DNA of 64,000 nucleotides from assembly GCA_016713565.1 (NCBI GenBank), contig JADJOX010000001.1, positions 186,001 to 250,000 on the forward strand, in the 5' to 3' direction. Below, piece by piece: positions 27,663 through 36,518 of the stretch. The stretch's first letter is position 1, and each line of letters begins with the position of its first letter. Source of the DNA: Ignavibacteriota bacterium (GTDB taxonomy: Bacteria; Bacteroidota; Ignavibacteria; Ignavibacteriales; Melioribacteraceae). The translations under genes and the position numbers were made by a program. The notes beneath the pieces were generated by a model. That model was given only the letters and a program-made list of their open reading frames with translations, searched no databases and was not told where the DNA came from.

Positions 27663-27726
27663 ATTACTTGTGTTAATAAAATTTATAAATACAGCAAATA
27701 GTAAAATTCAAATCGATTTGTTTTAT

Positions 27727-27749
27727 AGAGTCAGATTTTTTCTGACTCT
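27727..27749 (+). terminator. Terminator after queF
   Basis: A 9-base perfect stem (AGAGTCAGA with TCTGACTCT) closes on TTTTT and is followed by a pyrimidine-rich GCTTCTTTCTT stretch. It lies 65 bases past the queF stop. Confidence 0.75.
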
Positions 27750-27871
27750 GCTTCTTTCTTACTTGTCCTATTTCAAACAAAAAAAACTACTACTTTATAA
27801 GTATATGGCAATGTTATAGATATTCTTAATTCATTTAATAAATTCATTAATATAAATTAAAGGAGATTAAA

Positions 27872-29263
27872 ATGATTAAGAAACAAATAACAAAAAGAAG
27901 TTGGGCAGAGCCTTTTAAAATTAAGGTTGTTGAACCATTAAAAATGACAACTAAAGCCGAACGCGAAAAAGCAATTAGAGAAGCCGGCTACAATACATTC
28001 CTTTTAAAATCTGAAGATGTTTATATTGATCTATTGACCGACAGCGGAACAAACGCAATGAGCGATAGACAATGGGCGGGAATGATGATTGGCGATGAAG
28101 CTTATGCCGGCAGTAAAAATTTTTATTATCTATGGGATAATATTAAAAAATATTACGGTATGCCTTACTTTGTACCTACCCATCAAGGAAGAGCCGCCGA
28201 ACATATGATTTCCAAAATATTAATTCAGCCGGGAGATTTTATTCCCGGTAATATGTACTTTACAACAACCAGACTTCATCAAGAATTAGCCGGCGCGACT
28301 TTTATTGACGTAATTATTGACGAAGCGCATGATCCCGATATAGAACATCCTTTCAAAGGAAATATTGATATTCAAAAATTGCAGAATTTAATTAAAAAAG
28401 TCGGCGCAAAAAAGATTCCTTATGTTAGTATGGCAGGACCAGTTAACATGGCTGGGGGTCAGCCATTTTCGATGAAAAACTTAAAAGAAGTGAAGCAAGT
28501 ATGCGATAAAAATGGAATTCAGCTTTGGTTTGACGCGACGCGCGCTACTGAAAATGCATATTTTATTCAAGAAAGAGAAAAAGGATATAAAACTAAAACA
28601 ATTGCACAAATTTTATTGGAAATGTGTTCATACTTTGAAGGGATTTGGGTAAGTGCGAAAAAAGATTTGATGGTTAACATTGGCGGAATTATTGCGACTA
28701 GAAATAAAAAGTTCTATGAAGAAGCTAGAAACATGGTTGTAATTTATGAAGGTCTTCACACCTACGGAGGATTGGCAGGCAGAGATATGGAAGCAATGGC
28801 AATAGGCATTGAGGAAATGGTTGATTACAATAATATTCACGCAAGAATTGGACAGATAAGATATTTTGGCGAAGAGCTTGCTAAATACGGAGTTCCGTTT
28901 GTAAAACCAATTGGAGGACACGCAATATTTTTAAATGCCAAAAAAATTCTTTCACATTTGAAACAAGATCAATTTCCGGCTCAAACATTAGCCGCGGAAA
29001 TTTACACTGATTCCGGAGTAAGAACAATGGAAAGAGGAATTGTGTCTGCCGGAAGAAATAAAGCAACGGGAAAAAATAATTATCCCAACTTAGAATTAGT
29101 TAGGTGTACTTTCCCGCGCAGAGTTTATACTCAAGCTCATATTGATGTTACGGTTGAATCGATTGTAAGCGTATTCCAAAATAGGAAATCGATTAAGGGT
29201 TTGAAAATGGTATATGAACCTAAATACTTGAGATTTTTTCAAGCCAAATTTAAAAAAATGTAA
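27872..29263 (+). CDS. Tyrosine phenol-lyase-like beta-eliminating PLP lyase (tryptophanase family)
   Basis: A 463-aa fold-type I PLP enzyme of the tryptophanase/tyrosine phenol-lyase family. The PLP lysine is Lys264 in SAKKD; Tyr78, Arg107, Asp221 and Arg224 are in place. Three substrate-site positions follow tyrosine phenol-lyase rather than tryptophanase: Thr131 in MYFTTTR (Asp in tryptophanase), Arg388 in MERG, and a Phe-Phe pair 455-456 in RFFQAKF (His-Phe in tryptophanase). The likely reaction is therefore L-tyrosine to phenol, pyruvate and ammonia; indole production is less likely. GGAG lies 7 bases before the ATG. I see no tna leader peptide. The gene appears monocistronic between two terminators. 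Confidence 0.8.
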   Translation: MIKKQITKRSWAEPFKIKVVEPLKMTTKAEREKAIREAGYNTFLLKSEDVYIDLLTDSGTNAMSDRQWAGMMIGDEAYAGSKNFYYLWDNIKKYYGMPYFVPTHQGRAAEHMISKILIQPGDFIPGNMYFTTTRLHQELAGATFIDVIIDEAHDPDIEHPFKGNIDIQKLQNLIKKVGAKKIPYVSMAGPVNMAGGQPFSMKNLKEVKQVCDKNGIQLWFDATRATENAYFIQEREKGYKTKTIAQILLEMCSYFEGIWVSAKKDLMVNIGGIIATRNKKFYEEARNMVVIYEGLHTYGGLAGRDMEAMAIGIEEMVDYNNIHARIGQIRYFGEELAKYGVPFVKPIGGHAIFLNAKKILSHLKQDQFPAQTLAAEIYTDSGVRTMERGIVSAGRNKATGKNNYPNLELVRCTFPRRVYTQAHIDVTVESIVSVFQNRKSIKGLKMVYEPKYLRFFQAKFKKM

Positions 29264-29383
29264 AATGAATTCTTGAATATTTAAAATGCCGAATTACTTA
29301 TGATTTTATTAAATAATGAATAACACTAAATCTAAATAGTTAGATGTAATTTTTTGAATAATTTCAGCATTATTTTGAATTTA

Positions 29384-29427
29384 ATCCCGCAGGCTCAACT
29401 TAAATAGTTTGCGGGATATTTTTTTAT
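29384..29427 (+). terminator. Rho-independent terminator after the lyase gene
   Basis: The arms ATCCCGCA and TGCGGGAT (29384-29391, 29410-29417), with inner AACT/AGTT pairing, are followed directly by A and a run of eight or more T. It is the most GC-rich terminator in the window. Confidence 0.9.
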
Positions 29428-29492
29428 TATTATTATCAATTAAAAAATTAGAATAATGTAAATCAGCGTTTATAAAAATAATTTTTCAAATT

Positions 29493-32036
29493 ATGGAAAA
29501 TTTGCGGGAACAATTTTTAACAAATAGAAATCGGCTTTTCAACGACGAAGAGTTACTCAAAAATTCTTACAAATTCTGTGTCCGTTACAGTTTACTAGTT
29601 GAAGAATATATTTTAAGAACTATTAAACCAAAATCCGTTGATTGCGTTATGGTTGCCGCCGGCGGTTTCAGCAGAAGAGAATTATCACCGTTTTCGGATA
29701 TCGACTTAATGTTTATTATTCCCAAAACCGAAACTCACGAACAAAATATTAGGGAAGCAGTTACAAAACTTTGGGATACAGGAATTGAAGTCTCGCATAC
29801 TGTTAGAACCTTTAGCGATATTCAAAAATTTATGAACGAAGATCTTCACGCGTTTACTCAGTTTTTTGAAACGCGTTTTTTAATTGGAAGCAAACTATTG
29901 TATGATGATTGGAATAAAAAGGTTTTTGAAGTAATTGAAAAAACCGATAAGAAACAATTAATTTTTGATCTTTTTGAAGATGTTGTGCAGCGATATCAGA
30001 AATACGGAAGTTCACCAAAAGTATTAGAACCTAACGTTAAATTTACAGGCGGCGGATTAAGAGACATTCATTGTGTTGAATGGATGTATTCTATTAAAAA
30101 TAATGTTCTGCTATCCAACCAAGATGAAATAACTCACACAGAAATTTTTCTTAAAACAATTTTGGAAAATGGTACAATAAACAGAAAAGCTTACAAAAGG
30201 CTATTCGAAAGTTACCAGACAATTTTAAATGCAAGAAATCATCTTCACCTTGTTGAAGGACGAAAAAACGACAGATTGGAGTTTGAACAGCAGGAACAGA
30301 TTGCCGAAAGATTAGGGTATAAAAAAAATGACTGGAAAGAGTTTATGTACAGTTATTTTAAGGCATCCACAATTCTTAACCGCTTTTCAAAAACAATGAT
30401 GAAAAGATACAAGCAGGCATACGCAACAACGATATCCGACTTTTTATCAATTGATCTTGACGATGATTTTGAAGTAAAGGGAAATGTTTTAATTTTTAAA
30501 GGAGATAGAGTTTTAAACATTTCTGAAATTATGCGCGCCTTTTATTACCGCGCCGTTCACGACGCATTATTTGAACTTAATCTCCGTTCATTGATTATTG
30601 AAAGTATTCACTTGATAGAAGAAACTCAAATTCCGGAAGTAACTTCTTCTGTGTTTTTTAGAGAACTACTTAAACTTCCGGCTAATGTAGCAAAAACATT
30701 ATCTTCGATGAATGAATTTAGTTTCTTGGATGTGGTTCTGCCGGAATTCAAAAGTTTAAATGGATTTTTTCAACCCGGAGTATATCATTGCTATACCGCC
30801 GATGAACATACTTTGGTAGCTTTGCAAAATATTGAGAACTTAAGTAACGAAGACAACCATATTTCAAGAATATACAAAACCATTCAATCAAAAGATCTTT
30901 TATACCTTGCTACACTTCTGCATGATATCGGCAAACCAATAAGTGTTGCCGGTCATGAAATTATTGGAGCGGAGATTGCAAACAGCATAATGCAGAATTT
31001 GGGTTATGGACAAAATGAAATTCTATTCGTTCAGTTTTTAATAAGACATCATCTAACAATGGAACAAATCGCTTTCAGAAGAGATTTGAACGATCCCGCA
31101 ACTTTAGATAATTTTATCTCCATATTTCATTCTGTCAGATCATTGGATTATTTATATATTTTAACTTATGCTGATCTATCGGCGGTTAATCCGCAGGTTT
31201 GGACAAAATGGAAAGCCGATCTTCTGAATGAATTATACCTTAAAGCAAAATCAATGCTGATGGAACAAGTTTCCGGCGAAGAATTAATGAGCGCCAGGTC
31301 ATTCCAATTGATAAACGATAACTTTAATGATAATGCAGTAATGACGGAACATCTTGACCAAGTTGATGATTTGGGATATGTCTTTCATTTTACCGAAGAC
31401 GAAATAAATCAGCATATTGAAGAAATTGAAAAAGGTTCAAAGGTTTCAGTATTTTTTAAGGAAAGCGAAAATTATACAAACATTACAATTTTAACAAAAG
31501 ATTCCGATGCATTACTCGCGAGGCTTTGCGGCGCTTTGGCAATAAACGATCTGAACATTCACGACGCGAGGATCTTTACAAGAAAAGACGGAACAGTTAT
31601 TGATAGTTTCAGCGTAACCGATTTTAGATCAAATTCCGTTGTTGAAAATTCTCGTTATCAAAAAATTGAGAAAGATTTAAAATCGGCAATTTTAAATGAA
31701 TTGAAGATAGATAAAGAATTTGACAGAGTTAAGCAAAAGTGGAAAAGAATATTAAACGCTTCAGGCACTCATTCCAAAAATATTTTTGTCGATTTCGAAA
31801 ATCAATACAACTTTTCAATTATCGAAGTTCATTCGCCGGATAAGATAGGATTGCTTTATACTATTACAAACAAGCTTGCCGAACTTGGATTAGCGGTTAC
31901 ATTCGCCAAGATTGTTACCAAACTTGATGGAATTATTGACGTATTTTATGTCCTTAAAAACAACGGACAAAAATTGCGAAAGAGCGAGTTTGAATTTATC
32001 AGATCGGAATTAATTACAGAAATTAAGGGATTATAA
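29493..32036 (+). CDS. glnD: [Protein-PII] uridylyltransferase/uridylyl-removing enzyme (GlnD)
   Basis: An 847-aa multidomain protein. A nucleotidyltransferase domain (GGFSRRELSPFSDIDLMFI, about 57-75) is followed by a GlnE-like helical region, an HD domain (TLLHDIGKP, about 472-480) and two C-terminal ACT domains (about 650-730 and 770-847). GlnD senses glutamine and adds or removes UMP on PII proteins, linking nitrogen status to glutamine synthetase. The PII gene is not in this window. Domain order and size match complete GlnD. murI follows after 6 bases. Confidence 0.93.
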   Translation: MENLREQFLTNRNRLFNDEELLKNSYKFCVRYSLLVEEYILRTIKPKSVDCVMVAAGGFSRRELSPFSDIDLMFIIPKTETHEQNIREAVTKLWDTGIEVSHTVRTFSDIQKFMNEDLHAFTQFFETRFLIGSKLLYDDWNKKVFEVIEKTDKKQLIFDLFEDVVQRYQKYGSSPKVLEPNVKFTGGGLRDIHCVEWMYSIKNNVLLSNQDEITHTEIFLKTILENGTINRKAYKRLFESYQTILNARNHLHLVEGRKNDRLEFEQQEQIAERLGYKKNDWKEFMYSYFKASTILNRFSKTMMKRYKQAYATTISDFLSIDLDDDFEVKGNVLIFKGDRVLNISEIMRAFYYRAVHDALFELNLRSLIIESIHLIEETQIPEVTSSVFFRELLKLPANVAKTLSSMNEFSFLDVVLPEFKSLNGFFQPGVYHCYTADEHTLVALQNIENLSNEDNHISRIYKTIQSKDLLYLATLLHDIGKPISVAGHEIIGAEIANSIMQNLGYGQNEILFVQFLIRHHLTMEQIAFRRDLNDPATLDNFISIFHSVRSLDYLYILTYADLSAVNPQVWTKWKADLLNELYLKAKSMLMEQVSGEELMSARSFQLINDNFNDNAVMTEHLDQVDDLGYVFHFTEDEINQHIEEIEKGSKVSVFFKESENYTNITILTKDSDALLARLCGALAINDLNIHDARIFTRKDGTVIDSFSVTDFRSNSVVENSRYQKIEKDLKSAILNELKIDKEFDRVKQKWKRILNASGTHSKNIFVDFENQYNFSIIEVHSPDKIGLLYTITNKLAELGLAVTFAKIVTKLDGIIDVFYVLKNNGQKLRKSEFEFIRSELITEIKGL

Positions 32037-32042
32037 ATTTTT

Positions 32043-32870
32043 ATGAATTTTATGAACAAAACTAATCCAATCGGAGTTTTTGATTCAGGTATTGGAGGTT
32101 TAACAGTTGTAAAAAGTGTTAATACATTTTTACCAAGTGAAAAGATAATTTATTTCGGCGATACGGCAAGAGTTCCATACGGATCAAAATCTAACTCAAC
32201 AATTATTGAATACTCAGTTCAAGACGCGCAATTTTTAGCAAAGAAAAATGTTAAGTTGATTATTGTAGCTTGTAATACAGCTTCTTCCGTTGCCTTAGAT
32301 GAACTAAGAAATAAGTTCGATGTACCTATAATCGGTATGATTAATCCTGGCGCTAAAGCGGCAATTACGGCAACTGAAAATAAAAAAATAGGTGTTATTG
32401 GAACGGAGACGACAATTTCAAATAAAGCCTATTCGCAAGCAATAAATAAAATGGATAAAGCAATTGAAGTATATGAAAAAGCTTGTCCGCTGTTTGTGCC
32501 GCTTGCTGAAGAAGGCTGGATAAATCACCCGGCGACAAAATTAATTGCGCAAGAATATTTGGCGGATTTGAAAAAAGCGAAAATTGATACTTTGATTTTA
32601 GGCTGCACGCATTATCCTATTTTGAAAGACGTAATTCAAGAAGTAATTGGCGAAAATGTAAAATTAATTGATTCCGGTTCAGCGGCTTCTGTAGAAGTAA
32701 ATGAGTATTTGGAAGGCAGAGGAATTAAAAATTATCAGCATAATATCGGCAGACATGAATTTTATGTAAGCGATGTTCCGAAAAAATTTAATGAAATAGC
32801 GAATAGATTTTTAGGTAAAGAATTAGAACATCTTGAAAAAGTTGATCTTGAAGAAATAATGAATGTTTAG
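32043..32870 (+). CDS. murI: Glutamate racemase
   Basis: A 275-aa enzyme with both catalytic cysteines: VACNTASSVAL (about residue 77) and LGCTHYP (about 188). The N-terminal IGVFDSGIGGLTVVK and the FGDTARVPYGSKS segment are diagnostic. It makes D-glutamate for peptidoglycan. A second in-frame ATG lies three codons in; either start is possible because neither has a clear ribosome site. It overlaps no gene but follows glnD by 6 bases, so the two are probably co-transcribed. Confidence 0.95.
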   Translation: MNFMNKTNPIGVFDSGIGGLTVVKSVNTFLPSEKIIYFGDTARVPYGSKSNSTIIEYSVQDAQFLAKKNVKLIIVACNTASSVALDELRNKFDVPIIGMINPGAKAAITATENKKIGVIGTETTISNKAYSQAINKMDKAIEVYEKACPLFVPLAEEGWINHPATKLIAQEYLADLKKAKIDTLILGCTHYPILKDVIQEVIGENVKLIDSGSAASVEVNEYLEGRGIKNYQHNIGRHEFYVSDVPKKFNEIANRFLGKELEHLEKVDLEEIMNV

Positions 32871-32885
32871 TTAGAACATGTTAAA

Positions 32886-33416
32886 CTATTTTTTCATGTT
32901 TTGAAAATAGTGTATTCCGCTTATTGTTTTTGCGTCCACAATTTTTCCGGAAGTGATCATATCATTAATTTCACTTAACGTAAATTCATAAATTTCCATT
33001 CCCTGTTCGCCTTCTTCTCTATTATGCTCACCGGATTTTAAGTTTTGAGCTAAGTAAATGTAAAGTATTTCATTGCAAAATCCGGGAGAAGTATAAATTT
33101 TTCCAAGCGGAGTTATAGCATTTGTAGTATAACCGGTTTCTTCGGTTAACTCGCGAGTCGCGCAAACAAAAGGATCTTCACCTTTTTCTAATTTTCCGGC
33201 GGGCAGTTCATACATCCATTCATTAAACGGGTAGCGGTATTGTTTAACTAAAATTATTTTTCCATTTTCTAAAACCGGAACAACAACCGCTCCGCCGTTG
33301 TGCACAATAACTTCTCTAATTCCTAAGTTACCGGAGTTATATTCAATTTGATCGACTTTAATATCAAATACAATTCCTTTAAAAACGGTTTCGGATTTTT
33401 TTACTTTAAAGTTCAT
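32886..33416 (-). CDS. NUDIX hydrolase, ADP-ribose pyrophosphatase-like
   Basis: I prefer the ATG at 33416 (176 aa, MNFKVKKSET), because the longer frame begins with GTG at 33449 and adds 11 unlikely residues. The Nudix box is complete: GKLEKGEDPFVCATRELTEETGY (G-x5-E-x7-REUxEE pattern, about residues 80-102). The surrounding sequence (VVPVLENGKIILVKQYRYP, YELPAGK, SPGFCNE) fits the ADP-ribose/ADP-sugar pyrophosphatase branch. It would hydrolyse ADP-ribose to AMP and ribose 5-phosphate. It is convergent with murI, with a 15-base gap. Confidence 0.85.
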   Translation of the reverse strand: MNFKVKKSETVFKGIVFDIKVDQIEYNSGNLGIREVIVHNGGAVVVPVLENGKIILVKQYRYPFNEWMYELPAGKLEKGEDPFVCATRELTEETGYTTNAITPLGKIYTSPGFCNEILYIYLAQNLKSGEHNREEGEQGMEIYEFTLSEINDMITSGKIVDAKTISGIHYFQNMKK

Positions 33417-33473
33417 AAAGTTCCATTCGATAAAAGAAGATTTCACCACAGAGAACAGAAAGTTCCGCGAAGA

Positions 33474-33781
33474 TTATAGAGCAAATCTTGTGATTCCATC
33501 TTTTAATTTTGCTACGTTAAAATTAATTAGTAATTCTAAATGTTTTTTAGTTAATTCTAAATATGTTAATAATTGTGCTTTATGTATTGGTAAAATAATT
33601 TCGACAGATTTCAATTCCGCGACAACCAAATTATTTATTAACAAATCAATTCTATGTAACCTAAAATCAACAATTCATATTCAAACAAATTTTATAAATT
33701 GATTCCAAAAGTCCGGGACCTAATTCAGAATGAACTATTATATCACAAACATTAATATCATAATTATTTTATCTATTTCAT
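33474..33781 (-). pseudogene. Decayed GxxExxY family gene
   Basis: This gap has no intact minus-strand ORF, but its minus strand reads as pieces of a GxxExxY protein. The first piece is VHSELGPGLLESIYK, the defining GxxExxY segment, encoded just below 33735. After in-frame stops comes RIDLLINNLVVAELKSVE, then ILPIHKAQLLTYLELT, and finally LLINFNVAKLKDGI, ending in a stop at 33474-33476. A start-like MetLys lies at about 33781. At least one frameshift, several stops and an internal deletion of roughly 30-40 residues are implied. GxxExxY proteins are small nuclease-like proteins of unclear role, common in Bacteroidetes. The plus-strand ORF at 33490-33702 is its antisense shadow. Confidence 0.8.
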
Positions 33782-33800
33782 TCTACAACTTTGTTGTGAA

Positions 33801-34208
33801 TTATTTTTCATAATAAGGAATAATTTCTTTACCGAGATATTTTAAAACTGCGGTAATAACTCCCAAATCGTCCAAGTAGCCAATAAAAGGAGAAAAATCC
33901 GGAATTGTATCTATTGGAAGAATAAAATAAATCAACGCGCCGACAATAATGGTTTTTCTGTACCACGGAACATCTTTATCTCTGAAATATTTAAATAAAG
34001 CTTTTATATCTTTTGTGAATGAAATCTTTTTACCAACTCTTTCAACTTTTTCCCACAAATTTTCTTCAATGTAATCTGTACCTTTTGAAAAGGATTCGTG
34101 ATCTTCGAAATTAGATTTTAGATCATGCAGAGCATTTTCCATATAATCTAGTTCGTCAATTTCATTAAAATTCGAATTATTTTTATTTTCTTCCATAATA
34201 ATTTCCAA
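33801..34208 (-). CDS. DUF1232 (YkvA-like) small membrane protein
   Basis: A 135-aa protein. The N-terminal half is acidic and soluble. The C-terminal half has the DUF1232 core: PWYRKTIIVGALIYFILPIDTIPDF followed by GYLDDLGVITAVLKY. These are small membrane-associated proteins of unknown function. It lies 23 bases downstream of the S9 peptidase gene and is probably co-transcribed with it. A second candidate start, an ATG two codons inside, would not change the domain content. Confidence 0.85.
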   Translation of the reverse strand: MEIIMEENKNNSNFNEIDELDYMENALHDLKSNFEDHESFSKGTDYIEENLWEKVERVGKKISFTKDIKALFKYFRDKDVPWYRKTIIVGALIYFILPIDTIPDFSPFIGYLDDLGVITAVLKYLGKEIIPYYEK

Positions 34209-34231
34209 TTGTGATAAATCAAAATTATAAT

Positions 34232-36259
34232 TTACTTTTTATTTTCATCAAACCAATCGAATACTGTGTTCCACCATAATTTGGCATTTTGCGGCTTTGT
34301 AACAAAGTGATATTCATCAGGGAAATATAAGAATTTGCTTTTAACACCTACTCTTTGCAATGAAGTAAACAATTCCATCGCTTGTCCAATTGGAACTCTA
34401 AAATCATTTTCACCATGAATAACGAGCATTGGAGTTTTAAAGTTTTGTACAAAATTATGCGGCGACCATTTTTTATACAACTCTCTGCTTTCCCAAGGTG
34501 TTCCGCCGTTTTCCCATTCGGCGAACCATAGTTCTTCCGTTGCTCCGTACATACTTTCCAAATTGAAAACACCTGCATGACAAACCAACGCGTTAAATCT
34601 GTTATTGTGTCCTTCAATCCAGTTTATCATGTAACCGCCGTATGAAGCTCCTGCCGCAAAAATATTTTGCGAATCTATAAAATCAAAATTGTTCAAAGCA
34701 AAATCCAAAGAATTCATTAAATCGGTATAAACTTTTCCGCCCCAATCTTTAGAAATATCATCAGTAAATTTCTGTCCGTAACCGTAACTTCCTCTTGGAT
34801 TTGTCGCAACAACAACATAACCTTTAGCCGCGAACATTTGCGTATTCCATCGATAATGGAAATCGTCTGTCCAATGTCCCTGCGGTCCTCCGTGAATTAA
34901 AAATATCAGCGGATATTTTTTGTTAGGATTAAAAAACGGCGGTTTGACCAAAATTGATTGAACTTTTGCGCCTTCAGCTCCTTGAGCCCAAAATGTTTCG
35001 ATTGGTATCATTTCAATTTTTGAAAGAAGTTCCGCGTTTATATTTGTTATTTGTTTCAAATTTTTACCGTTAGTTTCAATTGAAAAAATTTCAAAAGGTA
35101 AATTTGATCTTTGATTTTTAAAAAATATTTTATCTCCGCTTGGAGAAAGTGTAATTGAAGACGCATCAACTTTTTCTGTAATTGTAAACAATTCTTTAGA
35201 AGAAACATCAATTTTGTAAATTGAAGTATAAATAGTATTTGCCGCGGTAAAATAAATATACTTTGAATCTTGTGACCAAATAATTTCAGCAGCCGATAAA
35301 TCTATCGACGTAGTCAAATCAGTTTCTATCTTAAGATTTCTATTATACAGCATTATTCTTTGCTTATCGCCTTCAAAACCGGCTCGCGACATTGAGCAAT
35401 ACGCTATATATTTTCCATCTGGTGAATAAATCGGCTGATTGTCATTTCCCAAACTGACGGAAATTTTTTTATAAGGAGTTGTTTCACCGTCTTTAACGTC
35501 ACTTAAATTTAACGTGAAGATGTCGTTATTTGTGCTTGTCGCGAGGAAATTACTTTCATTCATTGTAAACGCGATTTCTTTTCCGTCGGGTGAAAAAGAA
35601 TAATCGTTTGCGCTTCCCAATGCAATTGGCGGAACATCAAATTTTAATCCTTGATTTAAATCGATATAATTTTCTTCGCCGATATTATGAAGAAACAAAT
35701 GGCTGTATTTGGGTCCGCGCCATTCATTCCAATGTCTGTACATTAATTCGGTAAATATTTCGGCTTTAACTTTGCTTTTAGCATTTTCAACATCTTTAGC
35801 TTTATTGCAAGTTTGGTTTTTACAATCGGCATAAACTTTGGAAGCAAAGATAATTTTATTTTTTGAAGGTGAAAATTTTACTCCGCTCACGCCCGAATAA
35901 AAATCGGTAACTTTTGTTTTTGCCGTATCTTTAATGCTTTGTGAATATATTTGATCGCCAATGTTAAAGAATACTTTTTCGCCGATTATTTGCGGTGATG
36001 AAACTCCATTTTCAGTATTTAAAAATTCTTTTAAATCCTTTCCGTCCGTATTTACTATCCAAAGATTTGATTTGCCTTTATTTTCATCCATACTGTATGA
36101 AGTTACATCAAATATAATTTTCTTGCCGTCTTCGGAAATTGTAAACGAATCTATTCTTTTCATATTCCATAAATCTTCAACGGATAAAGCGTGTTTTTCC
36201 TGTGAAAAAATATTATTAAAATAAAGAAGGGAAATTGTTAAGAGTAATAAGTTTCGCAT
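34232..36259 (-). CDS. Secreted S9 family prolyl oligopeptidase/acylaminoacyl-peptidase-like enzyme
   Basis: A 675-aa protein with a signal peptide (residues 1-19, ends IFSQ). Residues about 30-400 form a WD/TolB-like beta-propeller with repeated SPDGK-type motifs (FSPDGKEIAF, YSPDGKYIAY, LSPSGDKIFF). The alpha/beta-hydrolase domain follows: oxyanion region HGGPQGHW, nucleophile Ser in GASYGGYM (about 544), Asp in GENDFRVP (about 622) and His in DEYHFV (about 654). It would cut short peptides in the periplasm, as do DPP/AAP-type S9C enzymes. Family and triad are clear; specificity is not. Confidence 0.9.
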   Translation of the reverse strand: MRNLLLLTISLLYFNNIFSQEKHALSVEDLWNMKRIDSFTISEDGKKIIFDVTSYSMDENKGKSNLWIVNTDGKDLKEFLNTENGVSSPQIIGEKVFFNIGDQIYSQSIKDTAKTKVTDFYSGVSGVKFSPSKNKIIFASKVYADCKNQTCNKAKDVENAKSKVKAEIFTELMYRHWNEWRGPKYSHLFLHNIGEENYIDLNQGLKFDVPPIALGSANDYSFSPDGKEIAFTMNESNFLATSTNNDIFTLNLSDVKDGETTPYKKISVSLGNDNQPIYSPDGKYIAYCSMSRAGFEGDKQRIMLYNRNLKIETDLTTSIDLSAAEIIWSQDSKYIYFTAANTIYTSIYKIDVSSKELFTITEKVDASSITLSPSGDKIFFKNQRSNLPFEIFSIETNGKNLKQITNINAELLSKIEMIPIETFWAQGAEGAKVQSILVKPPFFNPNKKYPLIFLIHGGPQGHWTDDFHYRWNTQMFAAKGYVVVATNPRGSYGYGQKFTDDISKDWGGKVYTDLMNSLDFALNNFDFIDSQNIFAAGASYGGYMINWIEGHNNRFNALVCHAGVFNLESMYGATEELWFAEWENGGTPWESRELYKKWSPHNFVQNFKTPMLVIHGENDFRVPIGQAMELFTSLQRVGVKSKFLYFPDEYHFVTKPQNAKLWWNTVFDWFDENKK

Positions 36260-36518
36260 TTTTTTCTCATATTTTTTTTTACAATAACACTAATTTACAA
36301 AAGCAAAATGAAAAAATATGATCAAAATTGTATTAAGAATTTAACAAATGAAGAGTTTCGAAAATTTGAATAATTTCTCATTTTTCTAATTGAAGCTGAT
36401 ATTAAGAATCATATTAAATTTGTAATAATATAATATTCTAAAGCTGATCTGAAATTGACAATATTTTTGAATTAATGATTGATTATTTAAAAATCATTTC
36501 GGCAATAAAATTATTTTA

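Noticed and set aside
27663..27871. tnaC-like leader peptide before the PLP lyase
   Set aside because: No short ORF with a Trp codon and ribosome site is visible, and the gap holds the queF terminator and promoter sequence only.
28628..29066. Minus-strand ORFs opposite the PLP lyase
   Set aside because: These are antisense shadows of a strongly conserved enzyme, with no supporting features.
33490..33702. Plus-strand 70-aa ORF between NUDIX and DUF1232 genes
   Set aside because: It lies antisense to a recognisable GxxExxY remnant, has no ribosome site and no family resemblance.
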